Of a stretch of DNA of 64,000 bases, positions 47,100 through 58,186 are shown piece after piece; within the stretch, counting starts at the first letter, position 1; every line of letters begins with the position of its first letter. Both the position numbers and the translations under genes were made by a program. This DNA is from Ehretia macrophylla (Eukaryota > Streptophyta > Magnoliopsida > Boraginales > Ehretiaceae): positions 3,560,501 to 3,624,500 of the forward strand of contig CM075768.1 in assembly GCA_037974665.1 (NCBI GenBank), given 5' to 3'. The notes under the pieces were generated by a model. It did no database searches. It saw only the letters and a list, made by a program, of their open reading frames with translations, and was not told the DNA's origin.

Positions 47100-47190
47100 T
47101 CACAATGTTTACCCCCATCAATTACATGGCTTCCACAGCTGCTTGTCATGAGAGCAATCAACAACACCATTAGCAGTTCCCTGTATAAGA
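47100..47190 (-). pseudogene. Unidentified exon-like piece after a splice acceptor
   Basis: On minus, TTATACAG precedes a stretch that can read GTANGVVDCSHDKQLWKPCN then a stop. It may be the last exon of a captured gene; the identity is unknown. Confidence 0.35.
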
Positions 47191-47490
47191 GAAAATTACA
47201 TGTATTAGGCCAAATAAAACTTTCAACAAAAAATTTTAACATGAGAAGATGACAAACATCCTTTAAAATTCGCATTAGAAAGGAAATATAGTTACATGTG
47301 TTACCAAAACAGGGCATAGCCTAAAATTACATTAAATTTAACACAAAACAAATGTTTGATTAAAAGGGACTAACCCCAGGTAAAGAGTGACCCATTTGAT
47401 GCCATGGTCGTAGTATGCTCTTTACCACAACCAAATACAACATATTAGCATAAACACAGAGAAGATCAAGCACAACCCAATAAAGCATCA

Positions 47491-47535
47491 TTTCTCAGGG
47501 TCGGCTAAATCATGCTCCATGTACTCAAACACCAG
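47491..47535 (-). pseudogene. Kinase hinge fragment captured by the Helitron
   Basis: Fifteen codons reading LVFEYMEHDLADPEK and then TGA. LVFEYMEHDLAG is the hinge region of plant CDC2-like kinases of the At1g54610/IBS1 type. It abuts the target site of element 3; the bases on the far side of element 3 (GCAG then ACTGGGC at 55035-55046) look like the preceding splice acceptor. Confidence 0.75.
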
Positions 47536-49009
47536 ATCCTATGTGAAACCCCAAATTTTTTACCTTATCTCGCTTTGCGTGTTTTATTCTCATTTTCCAT
47601 GAATTGACCTGTCTATGTGCTACATGACTTAGAATGTGATAATTTTGATATCAATACTCTTAGAACATGCTAAATGTGCATTCATGAAATTTTCATCAAA
47701 AACGGAGTCAGAAATTTTATCGTCGATTTTTAATGAATAGTATTTTCAAAACACGTCCGCTAAAATTTTGAAACTGGTCTTTTTAACCCTTCTAGACCTA
47801 GACCACGGACTTTAATAGACCTGTGTTTGATTAAAACAGTTTTAAAATCGGCTTAAGAATTTATTAGGGTTTTTACACCGACTTTTGCAAGAATCGAGTT
47901 TTAAGCCGATTCGGGTGGAATTGTTTGAATGTCACACTTCTTGTCACCTAAAAATACCCCACTTGAGATAACTTGGGTGTTGCATAATTGTTTTGAGCAT
48001 TGGTGATCAAGAAAATGCATTTAAAGACAAGAAAACACTAAAAATACTAAGTTTTTAACTTTGACTTTCATTTAAATGTTGACCACCTTGCTCATAAGTA
48101 GTTACACACATTAAAACAAGACAAAAACACCACAAAACACACACAAAACCGTGAGTTCAAGGGGGAGGAAGAATAAGAGCATTTTCAAGGTTTTTCAAAG
48201 TAATTTTCACATAAAAACTTCATTTCAAGGCCAAATCACTTCATTCAAAGCTTGGTTTTTCTTGTTGGGCATCCATTCTACCTATTTCTTGCCTTGGTTT
48301 GCATCAAAGGTGAGAGAAAAATTCTAGATCTCAAAACTCATCTTTTGTGTTTTTGCGTAGAATTGAATATCTAACCATTAGAATGTTAATCTGATGTTAG
48401 ATTATTGCTCCATGCATGCTAGGGATCATTTATATGCAATACTACGAGATTTGAACGGATGTAGCTTATTTATTATTTTTTGGGTATTTAAAGTTGATTA
48501 ATTTGTTAAATTTTGAATATATTGAGTTGTGTTCATCGGAATCAATTGCCATCGATTTCTAAAAGATTGATAATTACGTGGTAGCGCCGTTGTAATGCCG
48601 AATTTTCGATTGTGATGTCCGTGCCAAAATCCAGAAATTTCAGCCATGATACACTAGGGTTTTAGGGTTATTGGGCATGATTTGGATGTGTTTTGGTTGG
48701 TTTCCGAGGGGGCTAATGTAGTTGATTGAATGGGTGAGTGTTTGAAACTGATTTGGAGTTGTTTGGATTAGTAAAATGTAAGATATGATTATTTGAAGTT
48801 TAGGTTGTCTTTCTTTAAATTGTTGAATTGAGCCTTTAGATGATTGGGTGTGTTTGAGTGATTGAATTGTGAGTTGTTAATGGTTAGACTAGGGTTAGAT
48901 TACATGTTTCATGCATGTTAAGTTGGATGGCCTACTTTGTCATCTAACTTAGTCGTTTGTTGTTTAATTAAATATTGATGTTATATTGATGTTATATTGA
49001 TTATTATTG

Positions 49010-49222
49010 ATTACGGGAATCAGGCACTTTTGTTGCTGATCTCCCAGTTTATTGATTGATTATTGAATATGGGAATCGGGCACTTTTGTTGCTGATCTCC
49101 CAGTTTATTTATTTATTATTGAGTACGAGAATCGGGCACTTTTGTTGCTGATCTCTCAGATTATTGATTGATTATTGAATACGAGAATCGGGCACTTTTG
49201 TTGCTGATCTCTCGGTTTATTT
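49010..49222 (+). repeat. Four tandem units of about 53 bases in the element 3 LTR
   Basis: Each unit reads roughly (G/A)AATC(G/A)GGCACTTTTGTTGCTGATCTC followed by a TTTATTGATTGATTATTGA-like part. The partner LTR has the same array at about 53908-54118. Confidence 0.85.
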
Positions 49223-49586
49223 ATGTTAAGTCTCATTGTTGTGAGCTTTGATAATGTTGTGTCACCTCGGGAGGCATCCTGGGCTGCGGGCACAGTTATC
49301 ATGGCTAATCCCTATCTCGCATGGGCGGAGAGGCCATGGGGTGTGGGTCTAGGTCAAGGTACCTCAGGATTGTGTCATTGAGTTTGGAGGAGTTGTTGAG
49401 CATGGAATTGGTGTATGAGGCTTCATCAGCAATTGTATCGTATCCTTATTATGCGTTTACAGTTATTACTATTGTTGCATTTATAATGATTATTGATGTT
49501 CATTGTGTGTTTACTGACTCAAAGGATTATTCCAAGGAGTTTAGTAGACCTTGCTCGAGATCTATCGGATCCTCACTGGGCTTATT

Positions 49587-49594
49587 TATATAAG
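49587..49594 (+). promoter_or_regulatory. TATA box of element 3, 5' LTR
   Basis: TATATAAG followed by CTCACTCTCTATTATTGCATG; transcription would start about 25-30 bases on. Confidence 0.65.
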
Positions 49595-50140
49595 CTCACT
49601 CTCTATTATTGCATGCTTACAGGTGTACTATCGCAGGATTACGGGTACGTGCCTCCTGAGGAGGAAAATGTGCCTTACGTGGACGAGTCATATGTTCCAG
49701 AGTCTTATCCGTGATTTTGTGCTGTTATTTATCATGTATATTAGCTTAGTAGCCTTTTCTATGCTTTATAGTTCTTGTTGTATAGGATGCTGAAAAGAAT
49801 ATAAATTAGTTGTTACTATTCTAGCAGCTTCTTTTGTCTATGGTTAAGTTGTTAGATGGGTCTCAACTTATTTTTGAAATGTATGATAAGGTTGAGGTAT
49901 TGTATGTTATGTTGGAACGGAGGCAGATAACGAGGACTGATTATTGTATATTACGGTTATGTTGTGTGTTGTTATGCTGTTGAGGAGTTGTTGTTTGTAT
50001 GGTTATGGAATTGGATGTTTAATGTTATTAATGAGGTTGGTTTAGAACCTCGGTATTCTATTTACTGTCGTTATACTGCCAAAATCCCGATGCGTCCTGA
50101 CTAATTGTAGGTGGGGTCGAGTTGGGGCGTGACATTTAAG

Positions 50141-50152
50141 TGGTATCAGAGC
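50141..50152 (+). other. Primer binding site of element 3 (initiator Met-tRNA)
   Basis: TGGTATCAGAGC, six bases after the 5' LTR end. Confidence 0.94.
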
Positions 50153-50264
50153 GCATGTTAGTTGTTAGCCGGGGTATTCTCGGAATGTGGGTAATGGTCT
50201 TAGCATGAAATATGTATGAAAAGAAAGAAAAGTGAATTATGTATTGATATGACTAAATGATTAA

Positions 50265-50375
50265 GTGATTATGTGATTTAAGTGCTTATGTGATTATGTG
50301 ATCAATTTGCTTATGTGATTGAAACTTATGTGATCTATGTGCTTTATATGAGTTTGTTGTTTATGTGTTAAAAGT
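50265..50375 (+). repeat. TTATGTG array in the element 3 leader
   Basis: Seven copies of TATGTG in about 110 bases, between the primer site and gag, in the same place as the CACATAA arrays of elements 1 and 2. Confidence 0.7.
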
Positions 50376-50428
50376 TGTATATAACCTATTTACGTGCTAT
50401 AACCTGTGCTAACTCTTTGATTAGTACG

Positions 50429-51778
50429 ATGGCCGGTAGACCAAGGACTCGTGGTAGGCCCGAGATAGTAGATGAGGTTCCTTGTAGTGTGGCACAGGGC
50501 CGTGATAGGGGTGATGATAGGTCAGGGGCAGCAATGGATCGGATTGCAGATTTGATGGCTGGAAAGGCCCAGTTGTTAGCGGGTCAGGCTGCTCAGACTC
50601 AGGCATTGCAGGCCCAGATACATAATGTACAGGGTGGTAATCACGGTCGAGGTTCTATGAAGGAGTTTCTGGGGTACTATCCTCCTAGATTTCAGGGAGA
50701 GCCTGATGATAGGAAGGCCGAGTCGTGGATTAGTAAGTTAGAGAAAATTTTTGATCCTCTCGGGTACACTGATGAGAGGAAGGTGACTTCTGCTGTCTAT
50801 TTGCTTGATGATGAGGCAGAGGAGTGGTGGCGTACTCTGAGAGCCAGTTGGGAGACCCGGGGTGTTCCTTATGTTTGGGATGCCTTTCTTACTGCTTTTA
50901 GGGATAAGTATGTCCCGAGGGTTGCACGGGAGAGGAGAGAGGCTGAGTTCCTGTCTTTGGTACAGGGGGATTCTTCTATGGCTCAGTATGAGGCTACATT
51001 TACTAGGTTGTCCAGGTATGCATCGGAGTTTGTAGCTGTGGAGGAGAGGAAGACCCGTAGATATATGTTGGGATTGAGGCCCGAGATTCAGGATGTAATG
51101 GCTCTGAATCGCTATGATATCTTCACTGAGGCTTTTGATGCAGCTTCTAGGTTAGAGAAGAGGAAATGGGATCAGATTGTCTCCAGTCAGCCTAGTAAGA
51201 GGCCATATCAGCCATAGGGCCAGCAGCTTATATATAGGCCTCCAGTACAGCAGGTTGTCTACAGGCCACCAGCCCAGCAGGGTTCTTAAAGGCCACAGGG
51301 TCAGCAGAGTTACTATCGGCCTCAGTTTCAGCAGGGGCCATATCAGGTTCAGACTCAGTATAGGCCAGCTCAGTCTCAGGGTCAGTACAGGCCTAGTGTG
51401 GTGAGACCTCAGCAGCAGGCTGGTTCAGCTGCTTATTCAGCTTCTGGTTCTTTAGGAGGCAGTGTCAGTGCTCCGATGCTGCAGTGTGTTTATTGTAAAC
51501 GTAAGGGCCATATGGAGGCCGACTGTCGAAGAAAGGCAGGGACGTGTTTAGGTTGCGGCAGCAACCAACACCGGGCGAGGGATTGCCCCAGGTATCAGGG
51601 TTCTACGGGTCAGCCAGCAGTCCAAGGTTACCAGGGTGGACCTGCAAGCAGTACACCACAACAGCAGCGGGTTCAGGCTCCAGCCTACGTAGTGGACTTG
51701 GAGGAATTGCCAGAGGCAACAGCAGTGGTGAAAGGTAACTTATTTATTCTCAACCAATTAAATATTATACCTCCTTGA
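50429..51778 (+). pseudogene. gag: Element 3 gag with two in-frame stops
   Basis: Starts ATG at 50429 ([10 protein letters not shown], as in element 2). The gag core is intact ([25 protein letters not shown]), then TAG at 51215-51217 and TAA at 51287-51289 lie in the Q/Y/R/P-rich linker. The same frame continues with both CCHC knuckles (CVYCKRKGHMEADC, CLGCGSNQHRARDC) and stops at 51778 just before where element 2 has its protease. The two stops leave an apparently complete N-terminal core of about 262 residues and remove the RNA-binding part from it. Confidence 0.92.
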
Positions 51779-51919
51779 GTGCAACGTGCTAAAATGTAAG
51801 TAGAAAGTTTGCCTTATGCGATTAAAGTTAGCATGTGCATCATATCAGTTGGCGACTGAGTAGTATGTGACGCTGAGGTATATGGAATTCCGATTAGGGG
51901 TCAAGCTACTTTATGACTA
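51779..51919 (+). other. Remnant between gag and the degenerate array
   Basis: Short words still resemble protease-region DNA of element 2 (CAACGTG, TTGCCTTATG), but no frame persists. Confidence 0.45.
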
Positions 51920-52345
51920 TACATTGATTATTGGGATTCTTATTTGGTGATTTTATACGGCATTCTTCCTCGAGATTTCTGTATGGAGATTCTTATTCAG
52001 CATACTTCTTTGGACATCTTCTATGGTATTTTCTATGCAGTATTCTTATGTGGAATTCTGATACGGTATTATCCGGAGTTCTTATATTGGGATTATTATT
52101 TGGTATTCTTGCTTGGTGATCTTGTTCGAAGTTCTCAATTGGTATTCTTGATTGGTGCTCTATTACGGGATCTATGTTTGGCGTTCTTCTTCGGTAATTT
52201 ATTTGAGATTCTTATTCAGAAATTCTAGTCAGTGTTCTTATTCAGCGTTCCTATTTAAGCTTCTTTTATGGGGATTTTTATTCGATGATTTTATTTGGTA
52301 TTCCTACTTGGTGTTCTTGGTTCGTATTCGGAATTTAGTAATTGG
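51920..52345 (+). repeat. Degenerate TTCTTATT/GGTATTCTTG array in place of pol
   Basis: About 425 bases of irregular short repeats of the form (G)GTATTCTTGNT and GATTCTTATTNGG. The open frames here (51931-52457) are hydrophobic and repetitive because of the array. No pol motif is visible. Confidence 0.7.
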
Positions 52346-52400
52346 TCTTTCAATCAGTATGTTTGAGTCAGCACCTGAGTTTGTCTTGGGATCGATGCAG

Positions 52401-52418
52401 AATTGCGAGGACGCAATT
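52401..52418 (+). other. Hairpin next to the polypurine tract, element 3
   Basis: AATTGCG, loop AGGA, CGCAATT; three bases short of the T-run leading into the polypurine tract. Confidence 0.78.
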
Positions 52419-52421
52419 ATT

Positions 52422-52436
52422 TTAAGGAGGGGAGAA
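52422..52436 (+). other. Polypurine tract of element 3
   Basis: TTAAGGAGGGGAGAA, abutting the 3' LTR. Confidence 0.9.
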
Positions 52437-55029
52437 TCTGAAACCCCAAATTTTTGACCTTATCTCGCTTTGCGTGTTTTAGTCTCATTTTGCATGAATT
52501 GACTTGTCTATGTGCTACATGACTTAGAATGTGATAATTTTGATATCAATACTCTTAGAACTTGCTAAATGTGCATTCATGAAATTTTCATAAAAAACGG
52601 AGTCAGAAATTTTATCGTCGATTTTCAGTGAATAGTGTTTTCGAAACACGTCCGCTAAAATTTTGAAACTGGTCTTTTTTAACCCTTCTAGACCTAGACC
52701 ACGAACTTTAATAGACTTGTGTTTGATTAAAACAGTTTTAAAATCGGCTTAGGAATTTATTAGGGTTTTTACACCGACTTTTGCGAAAATCGAGTTTTAA
52801 GCCAACTCGGGTGGAATTGTTTGAATGTAAAACTTCTTGTCACCTAAAAATAACCCACTTGAGATAACTTGGGTGTTGCATAATTGTTTTGAGCATTGGT
52901 GATCAAGAAAATGCATTTAAAGACAATAAAACACTAAAAATACTAAGTTTTTAACTTTGACTTTCATTTAAATGTTGACCACCTTGCTCATAAGTAGTTA
53001 CACACATTAAAACAAGCCAAAAACACCACAAAACACACACAAAACCATGAGTTCAAGGGGGAGGAAGAATAAGAGCATTTTCAAGGTTTTTCAAAGTAAT
53101 TTTTACATAAAAACTTCATTTCAAGGCCAAATCACTTCATTCAAAGCTTGATTTTGCTTGTTGGGCATCCATTCTACCTATTTCTAGCCTTGGTTTGCAT
53201 CAAAGGTGAGAGAAAAATTCTAGATCTCAAAACTCATCTTTTGTGTTTTTGCGTAGAATTGAATATCTACCCATTAGAATGTTAATCTGATGTTAGATTA
53301 TTCCTCCATGCATGCTAGGGATAATTTATATGCAATACTACGAGATTTGAACAGATGTAGCTTATTTATTATTTTTTGGGTATTTAAAGTTGATTAATTT
53401 GTTAAATTTTGAATATATTGAGTTGTGTTCATCGGAATCAATTGCCATCGATTTCTAAAAGATTGATAATTACGTGGTAGCGCCGTTGTAATGCCGAATT
53501 TTCGATTGTGATGTCCGTGCCAAAATCCAGAAATTTCAGCCATGATACACTAGGGTTTTAGGGTTATTGGGCATGATTTGGAGGTGTTTTGATTGGTTTC
53601 CGAGGGGGCTAATGTAGTTGATTGAATGGGTGAGTGTTTGAAACTGATTTGGAGTTGTTTGGATTAGTGAAATGTAAGATATGATTATTTGAAGTTTAGG
53701 TTATCTTTCTTTAAATTGTTGAATTGAGCCTTTAGATGATTGGGTGTGTTTGAGTGATTGAATTGTGAGTTGTTAATGGTTAGACTAGGGTTAGATTACG
53801 TGTTTCATGCATGTTAAGTTGGATGGCCTACTTTGTCATCTAACTTAGTCGTTTGTTGTTTAATTAAATATTGATGTTATATTGATGTTATATTGATTAT
53901 TATTGATTACGGGAATCGGGCACTTTTGTTGCTGATCTCCCATTTTATTGATTGATTATTGAATATGGGAATCGGGCACTTTTGTTGCTGATCTCCCAGT
54001 TTATTTATTTATTATTGAGTACGAGAATCGGGCACTTTTGTTGCTGATCTCTCAGATTATTGATTGATTATTGAATACGGGAATCGGGCACTTTTGTTGC
54101 TGATCTCTTGGTTTATTTATGTTAAGTCTCATTGTTGTGAGCTTTGATAATGTTGTGTCACCTCGGGAGGCATCCTGGGCTGTGGGCACAATTATCATGG
54201 CTAATCCCTATCTCGCATGGGCAGAGAGGCCATGGTGTTTGGGTATAGGTCAAGGTACCTGAGGATTATGTCATTGAGTTTGGAGTAGTTGTTGAGCATG
54301 GAATTGGTGTATGGGGCTTCATCAGCAAATGTATCGTATCCTTATTGTGTGTTTACAGTTATTACTATTGTTGCATTTATAATGATTATTGATGTTCATT
54401 GTGTGTTTACTGACTCAAAGGATTATTCCAAGGAGTTTAGTAGACCTTGCTCGAGATCTATCGGATCCTCACTGGGCTTATTTATATAAGCTCACTCTCT
54501 ATTATTGCATGCTTACAGGTGTACTATCGCAGGATTACGGGTACGTGCCTCCTGAGGAGGAAAATGTGCCTTACGTGGACGAGTCATATGTTCCAGAGTC
54601 TTATCCGTGATTCTGTGCTGTTATTTATCATGTATATTAGCTTAGTAGCCTTTTATATACTTTATAGTTCTTGTTGTATAGGATGCTGAAAAGAATATAA
54701 ATTAGTTGTTACTATTCTAGCAGCTTCTTTTGTCTATGGTTAAGTTGTTAGATGGGTCTCAACTTATTTTTGAAATGTATGATAAGGTTGAGGTATTGTA
54801 TGTTATGTTGGAACGGAGGCAGATAACGAGGACTGATTATTGTATATTATGGTAATGTTGTGTGTTGTTATGCTGTTGAGGAGTTGTTGTTTGTATGGTT
54901 ATGGAATTGGATGTTTAATGTTATTAATGAGGTTGGTTTAGAACCTTGGTATTCTATTACTATCGTTATACTGCCGAAATCCCGTTGCGTCCTGACTGAT
55001 TGTAGGTGGGGTCGAGTTGGGGCGTGACA
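52437..55029 (+). repeat. Element 3, 3' LTR
   Basis: Same length as the 5' LTR. Its first bases are TCTGAAACC instead of TGTGAAACC. The TATA box is at 54483-54490. Confidence 0.94.
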
Positions 55030-55150
55030 TCCTAGCCCAGTCTGCAACATAGAAAGTTCTAGTTTAATAAACAAAATAGAAAGAATTCGAGTAAAATCAT
55101 TACTCAAATTGATAGTATTAAATAAAAGCCAAGATGAAGTATCAATCTAC

Positions 55151-55327
55151 CTTATCAATCTTCTCAAAAGTGTCAACACGTCAAGGAAGCCAACCATCAA
55201 TTGATTCCCCAAGATGAGCTGATAGCCATGACGGCCACCCAGCAGCAATCTGCTCCCCATGTTTCTGCTTAGCAATATTACCAGACCTTGGATTTGACTT
55301 GACTTTTGCGTATCCCAAAGAATGAAC
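55151..55327 (-). pseudogene. Captured N-terminal piece of a CDC2-like kinase
   Basis: 59 codons on minus with one stop. It reads EQIAAGWPSWLSAHLGESID, then GWLP, a stop, and RVDTFEKIDK. Plant kinases of the At1g54610/IBS1 group have GEQVAAGWPSWLSAVAGEAI followed by a FEKLDKIGQGTYS-like start of the kinase domain. A GT follows at once (55149-55150), as at an exon end. Confidence 0.82.
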
Positions 55328-55591
55328 TATATATACATAATAGAAAACCCAAGTCATTTTCGACCAATCAAAAATCCAACAAAGAACCGAGGTTTTATGG
55401 GATGGGATATTATACTTAATGATTATATACCAAACATTTTAACAGGAAAGAAAATGTTTTCTGAGGGTAAATTATAATGAGACATGGCATAATAAAATAT
55501 GCTAATCACATAAATAAATGATGGAATACAACACTTTATCTTCATAGAACAGCGAGGATACCCATTTCTTGCTATGAATACATTTTAAATA

Positions 55592-55660
55592 TCAGTTAAC
55601 AACAATTTTACCCGTTATAGTATCCCTCGCTTTGTACACATTACTATATGTTCCTTGCCT
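55592..55660 (-). pseudogene. Captured glycine-loop piece of the same kinase type
   Basis: RQGTYSNVYKARDTITGKIV, then VN and a stop. GQGTYSNVYKARD is the ATP-binding loop of the CDC2-like kinases; the first glycine is not preserved. It lies upstream, on minus, of the N-terminal piece (55151-55327), the reverse of the order in a kinase. Confidence 0.85.
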
Positions 55661-55661
55661 A

Positions 55662-55808
55662 GTTTGAAACATTTTGATATTTTGTTGGTGTTGACGATGA
55701 AGAATTTGGAGGTCTTATCTTGTCAACAACTTACACTTTTGCTTTCCAACTATGTGTGGTTGGACTGATCTTCAAAATTTGAGTAAAGAGTTCCATTTTG
55801 GTTGAATC
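55662..55808 (-). pseudogene. RPA1-like OB-fold fragment of the Helitron
   Basis: 49 codons with one stop, after a splice-acceptor-like TTATTACAG. Reads ILKISPTTHSWKAKV, stop, then VVDKIRPP and TPTKYQN. This matches the ITP(x)nSWKAKV...KYQ pattern of plant RPA70-type OB folds, which plant Helitrons often encode after the helicase. It breaks off directly beside the kinase loop. Confidence 0.65.
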
Positions 55809-55924
55809 CTGTAATAAGAAATTAATTAGCATAAGAATTAAACTTAAATATAGAATCTAAATAATGATTTTGCTTATATAAGTAGGTTCTTACTAGTAAG
55901 GAGGAAAAAATTATTTTTAACTTG

Positions 55925-57479
55925 AAGCAAGTGCCAAAACTTCATTGTAAACCACATTTTTTGTTTCGTCATCAGTCATGCTATCAACTGTAGGTGGTCT
56001 TATCAAAATTTTAATAGCATCCTTTTTTTTACTCTAGATAATGCTACATATAGTTGGCCATGAGAAAAAAGGCTCTCAAAGATATATACCAATAAAATCT
56101 AACGTTTGACCTTGTGCTTTATTTATTGTCATGGCAAAACAAAGTCTAATAGGAAATTGTGTACTCTTAAAAGCAACTGGACACTTCTCATCTTGTTGTG
56201 GTTCTAAAGGTATTCGAGGTATAAATACATGTTTTCCTCGCATTTCTCCATAAGCTATATGATTACATTATTTTGAAAACTATGACAAATTAATCTCGTA
56301 CCATTACAAAGACCCTCATGAGGGTTTATATTTCTCAAAAGAATGATAGGACAATTCCTTTTAAGCACTAAATGATGAGGGGGAAGACCTGTTGGTGTCA
56401 AACTATGGATAAAATCTTGATATTGTAATTGTTCGTTTACATTTATAGTCTTATCAAAACTCAAGTATATTGTCTCATTACCTGGAAATTGCTTAATTAA
56501 AATATCATTGATTTCATCAACTATATCATTCTTTGTGGTCAATATTGCCCTATTAATGACATCAAATGGATTATTGGCAAAAGAGTCAAAATTATGAAAA
56601 ACATATCGAAATAAAACATCTAGAGAATCATCATCATTTTGAAATGGTACAGGAAAAGATCTAGGAATTTTTACTATATTTTCATGAATTGTTTTTTCTT
56701 TTCCATCTCCAATTTTCATAAGATATTCACAAAATACAGGATCATATTTCGCTCTCATATTTTTTGTTAATTTGAACTTCTCAAGTTTCTGCCACAATGC
56801 TGATTTGACAAAGCTAGCATTTATGAAATCTTCTTTTTTTTTTCCTTTTTTAGTTACATGTAAAGTTTGTCTGAAGTCACCACCAAAAACAATTACTTTT
56901 CCTCCCAAATTTTTTGATGTATCCATTAAATCTTGTAATGTTTGATCAAATGCATCAATTGCATACTTATTAGCCATAGAAGTTTCATCCCATGTAATTA
57001 AATTTGACATTATAATTAATTTCCCTATAACACTTTGTTTTGTAACTTTGCAAGCCATTCTATCATTGGGATCAATTGGAATTTTAAATCTTGAATGGGT
57101 AGTTCGGCCTCTTGGCAGTATTGATGCCGCAATTCCTGATGTTGTGGTAGCAAGAGAAATATGCCCTATTGATCTTACAGTAGTTAAAAGTGCTTTATAC
57201 TAGAAAGTTTTTCCAGTATCACTTGGACCATCTACAAAAAATGTACCACCACGTTTAGAAGAAATTCTTTTTGTTACTTCATTAAATATGAATTGTTGTT
57301 CACTATTGAGTTTTGAAACAGAGAATAGATCTTCTTCAGTGATTTGAATATTTTTTTCTGCTTCTCTTTCTACTTGAGAAAATTGTATCTTATATGGAAC
57401 TAAACGAAAATCATTGATATTTTTTCCCATGGATTCAAGTACATCATTTAAATTTTCAAAAACTTTGTCTAATTTCATG
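55925..57479 (-). pseudogene. Helitron PIF1-type helicase domain, broken
   Basis: On minus: LNSEQQFIFNEVTKRI, Walker A GPSDTGKT at 57206-57229, a TAG at 57200-57202, then TTSGIAASILPRGRTTHSRF, Walker B-like ITWDETSM, GGDFRQ, and LKRNCPIILLRNINPHEGLC, ending in a TAG at 56255-56257. After a frame change AYGEMRGKHVFIPRIPLEP and CFAMTINKAQGQTLDFIGIY follow, then another stop and frame change to SHGQLYVALSRV and RPPTVDSMTDDE. Helitron PIF1 helicases unwind the donor strand after Rep nicking. At least four lesions make this copy inactive. Confidence 0.92.
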
Positions 57480-58186
57480 TTTTGTTAAATTGGGATTATG
57501 TCTTTCAAAATCTTTTGACTTTGCATGTTCGTATTTTTCCCATAATGCTTTGGGATTTTTAGGAAGACAATAAACCAAAAGGGTTGCAAAAAGTCTTCTA
57601 AAAACTCGCTAGCATTTCAAATAAAGATGCCTCTTGTAAAGATTTATCTAAAGAATCATCTGCTTCCAAAAATCATCTTAATTCACAAGCTTGTCTATAT
57701 GAGGTTGCTATATTTCCATTTACAAATTTTAGATCTTCAAAACTTTTTGTATGTTTCTCCTTGAGTTGGATGAACTGACACTAATCTATCAATTACATCT
57801 TTCTTTTGTCTTATAACCCACTTCCTTTTACTATTTATCCATACAAAATATTCTGGAAATTCAACATATAACAAATTTAATTTTTTTGTTTCTTCATCTC
57901 TTCTGTTCATATAAAAGAATTATGTTAACATTGTTTTTTAATAGAATTTGTTATTAAGGATTTTTTGTAAATTGGCATTTTTTGTAAATGATATAGATTG
58001 TCAATTCTCAATATGAATAGGTAAGCTGATTACTGATAGATGCACTTCATTTAAGGAAAATCTAAAAATTCTCCATGCGACTTCAAGTGGAGAAATCCCT
58101 CTTGCTGATTGGAACTCTTTTATTTCATCAATCTTATTTGAAGAATCATCATAACAAATTTAGAAATTAACTCTATCATGACCTTT

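Larger units (their letters stand above)
47542..50134 (+). repeat. Element 3, 5' LTR
   Basis: Runs TGTGAAACCCC to GGGGCGTGACA. It has four tandem CGGGCAC units (49010-49222) and a TATA box (49587-49594). Confidence 0.94.
47542..55029 (+). mobile_element. Element 3: gag-only LTR retrotransposon (TR-GAG-like)
   Basis: LTRs 47542-50134 and 52437-55029, both 2593 bases; TSD TCCTA at 47537-47541 and 55030-55034. The interior is 2302 bases with primer site, broken gag and polypurine tract but no protease, RT, RNase H or integrase. It belongs to the same superfamily as elements 1 and 2 (same ends, primer site, polypurine hairpin, GAG start [10 protein letters not shown]) but a different subfamily. 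It needs a helper for movement and sits within a captured kinase exon of the Helitron. Confidence 0.95.

Noticed and set aside
49010..49222. Regular repeats that could suggest a CRISPR-like array
   Set aside because: Units are head-to-tail minisatellite copies with related 'spacers', inside a plant LTR.
51931..52457. Overlapping hydrophobic frames, membrane-protein-like
   Set aside because: Caused by the degenerate TTCTTATT repeat; no start context or conservation.
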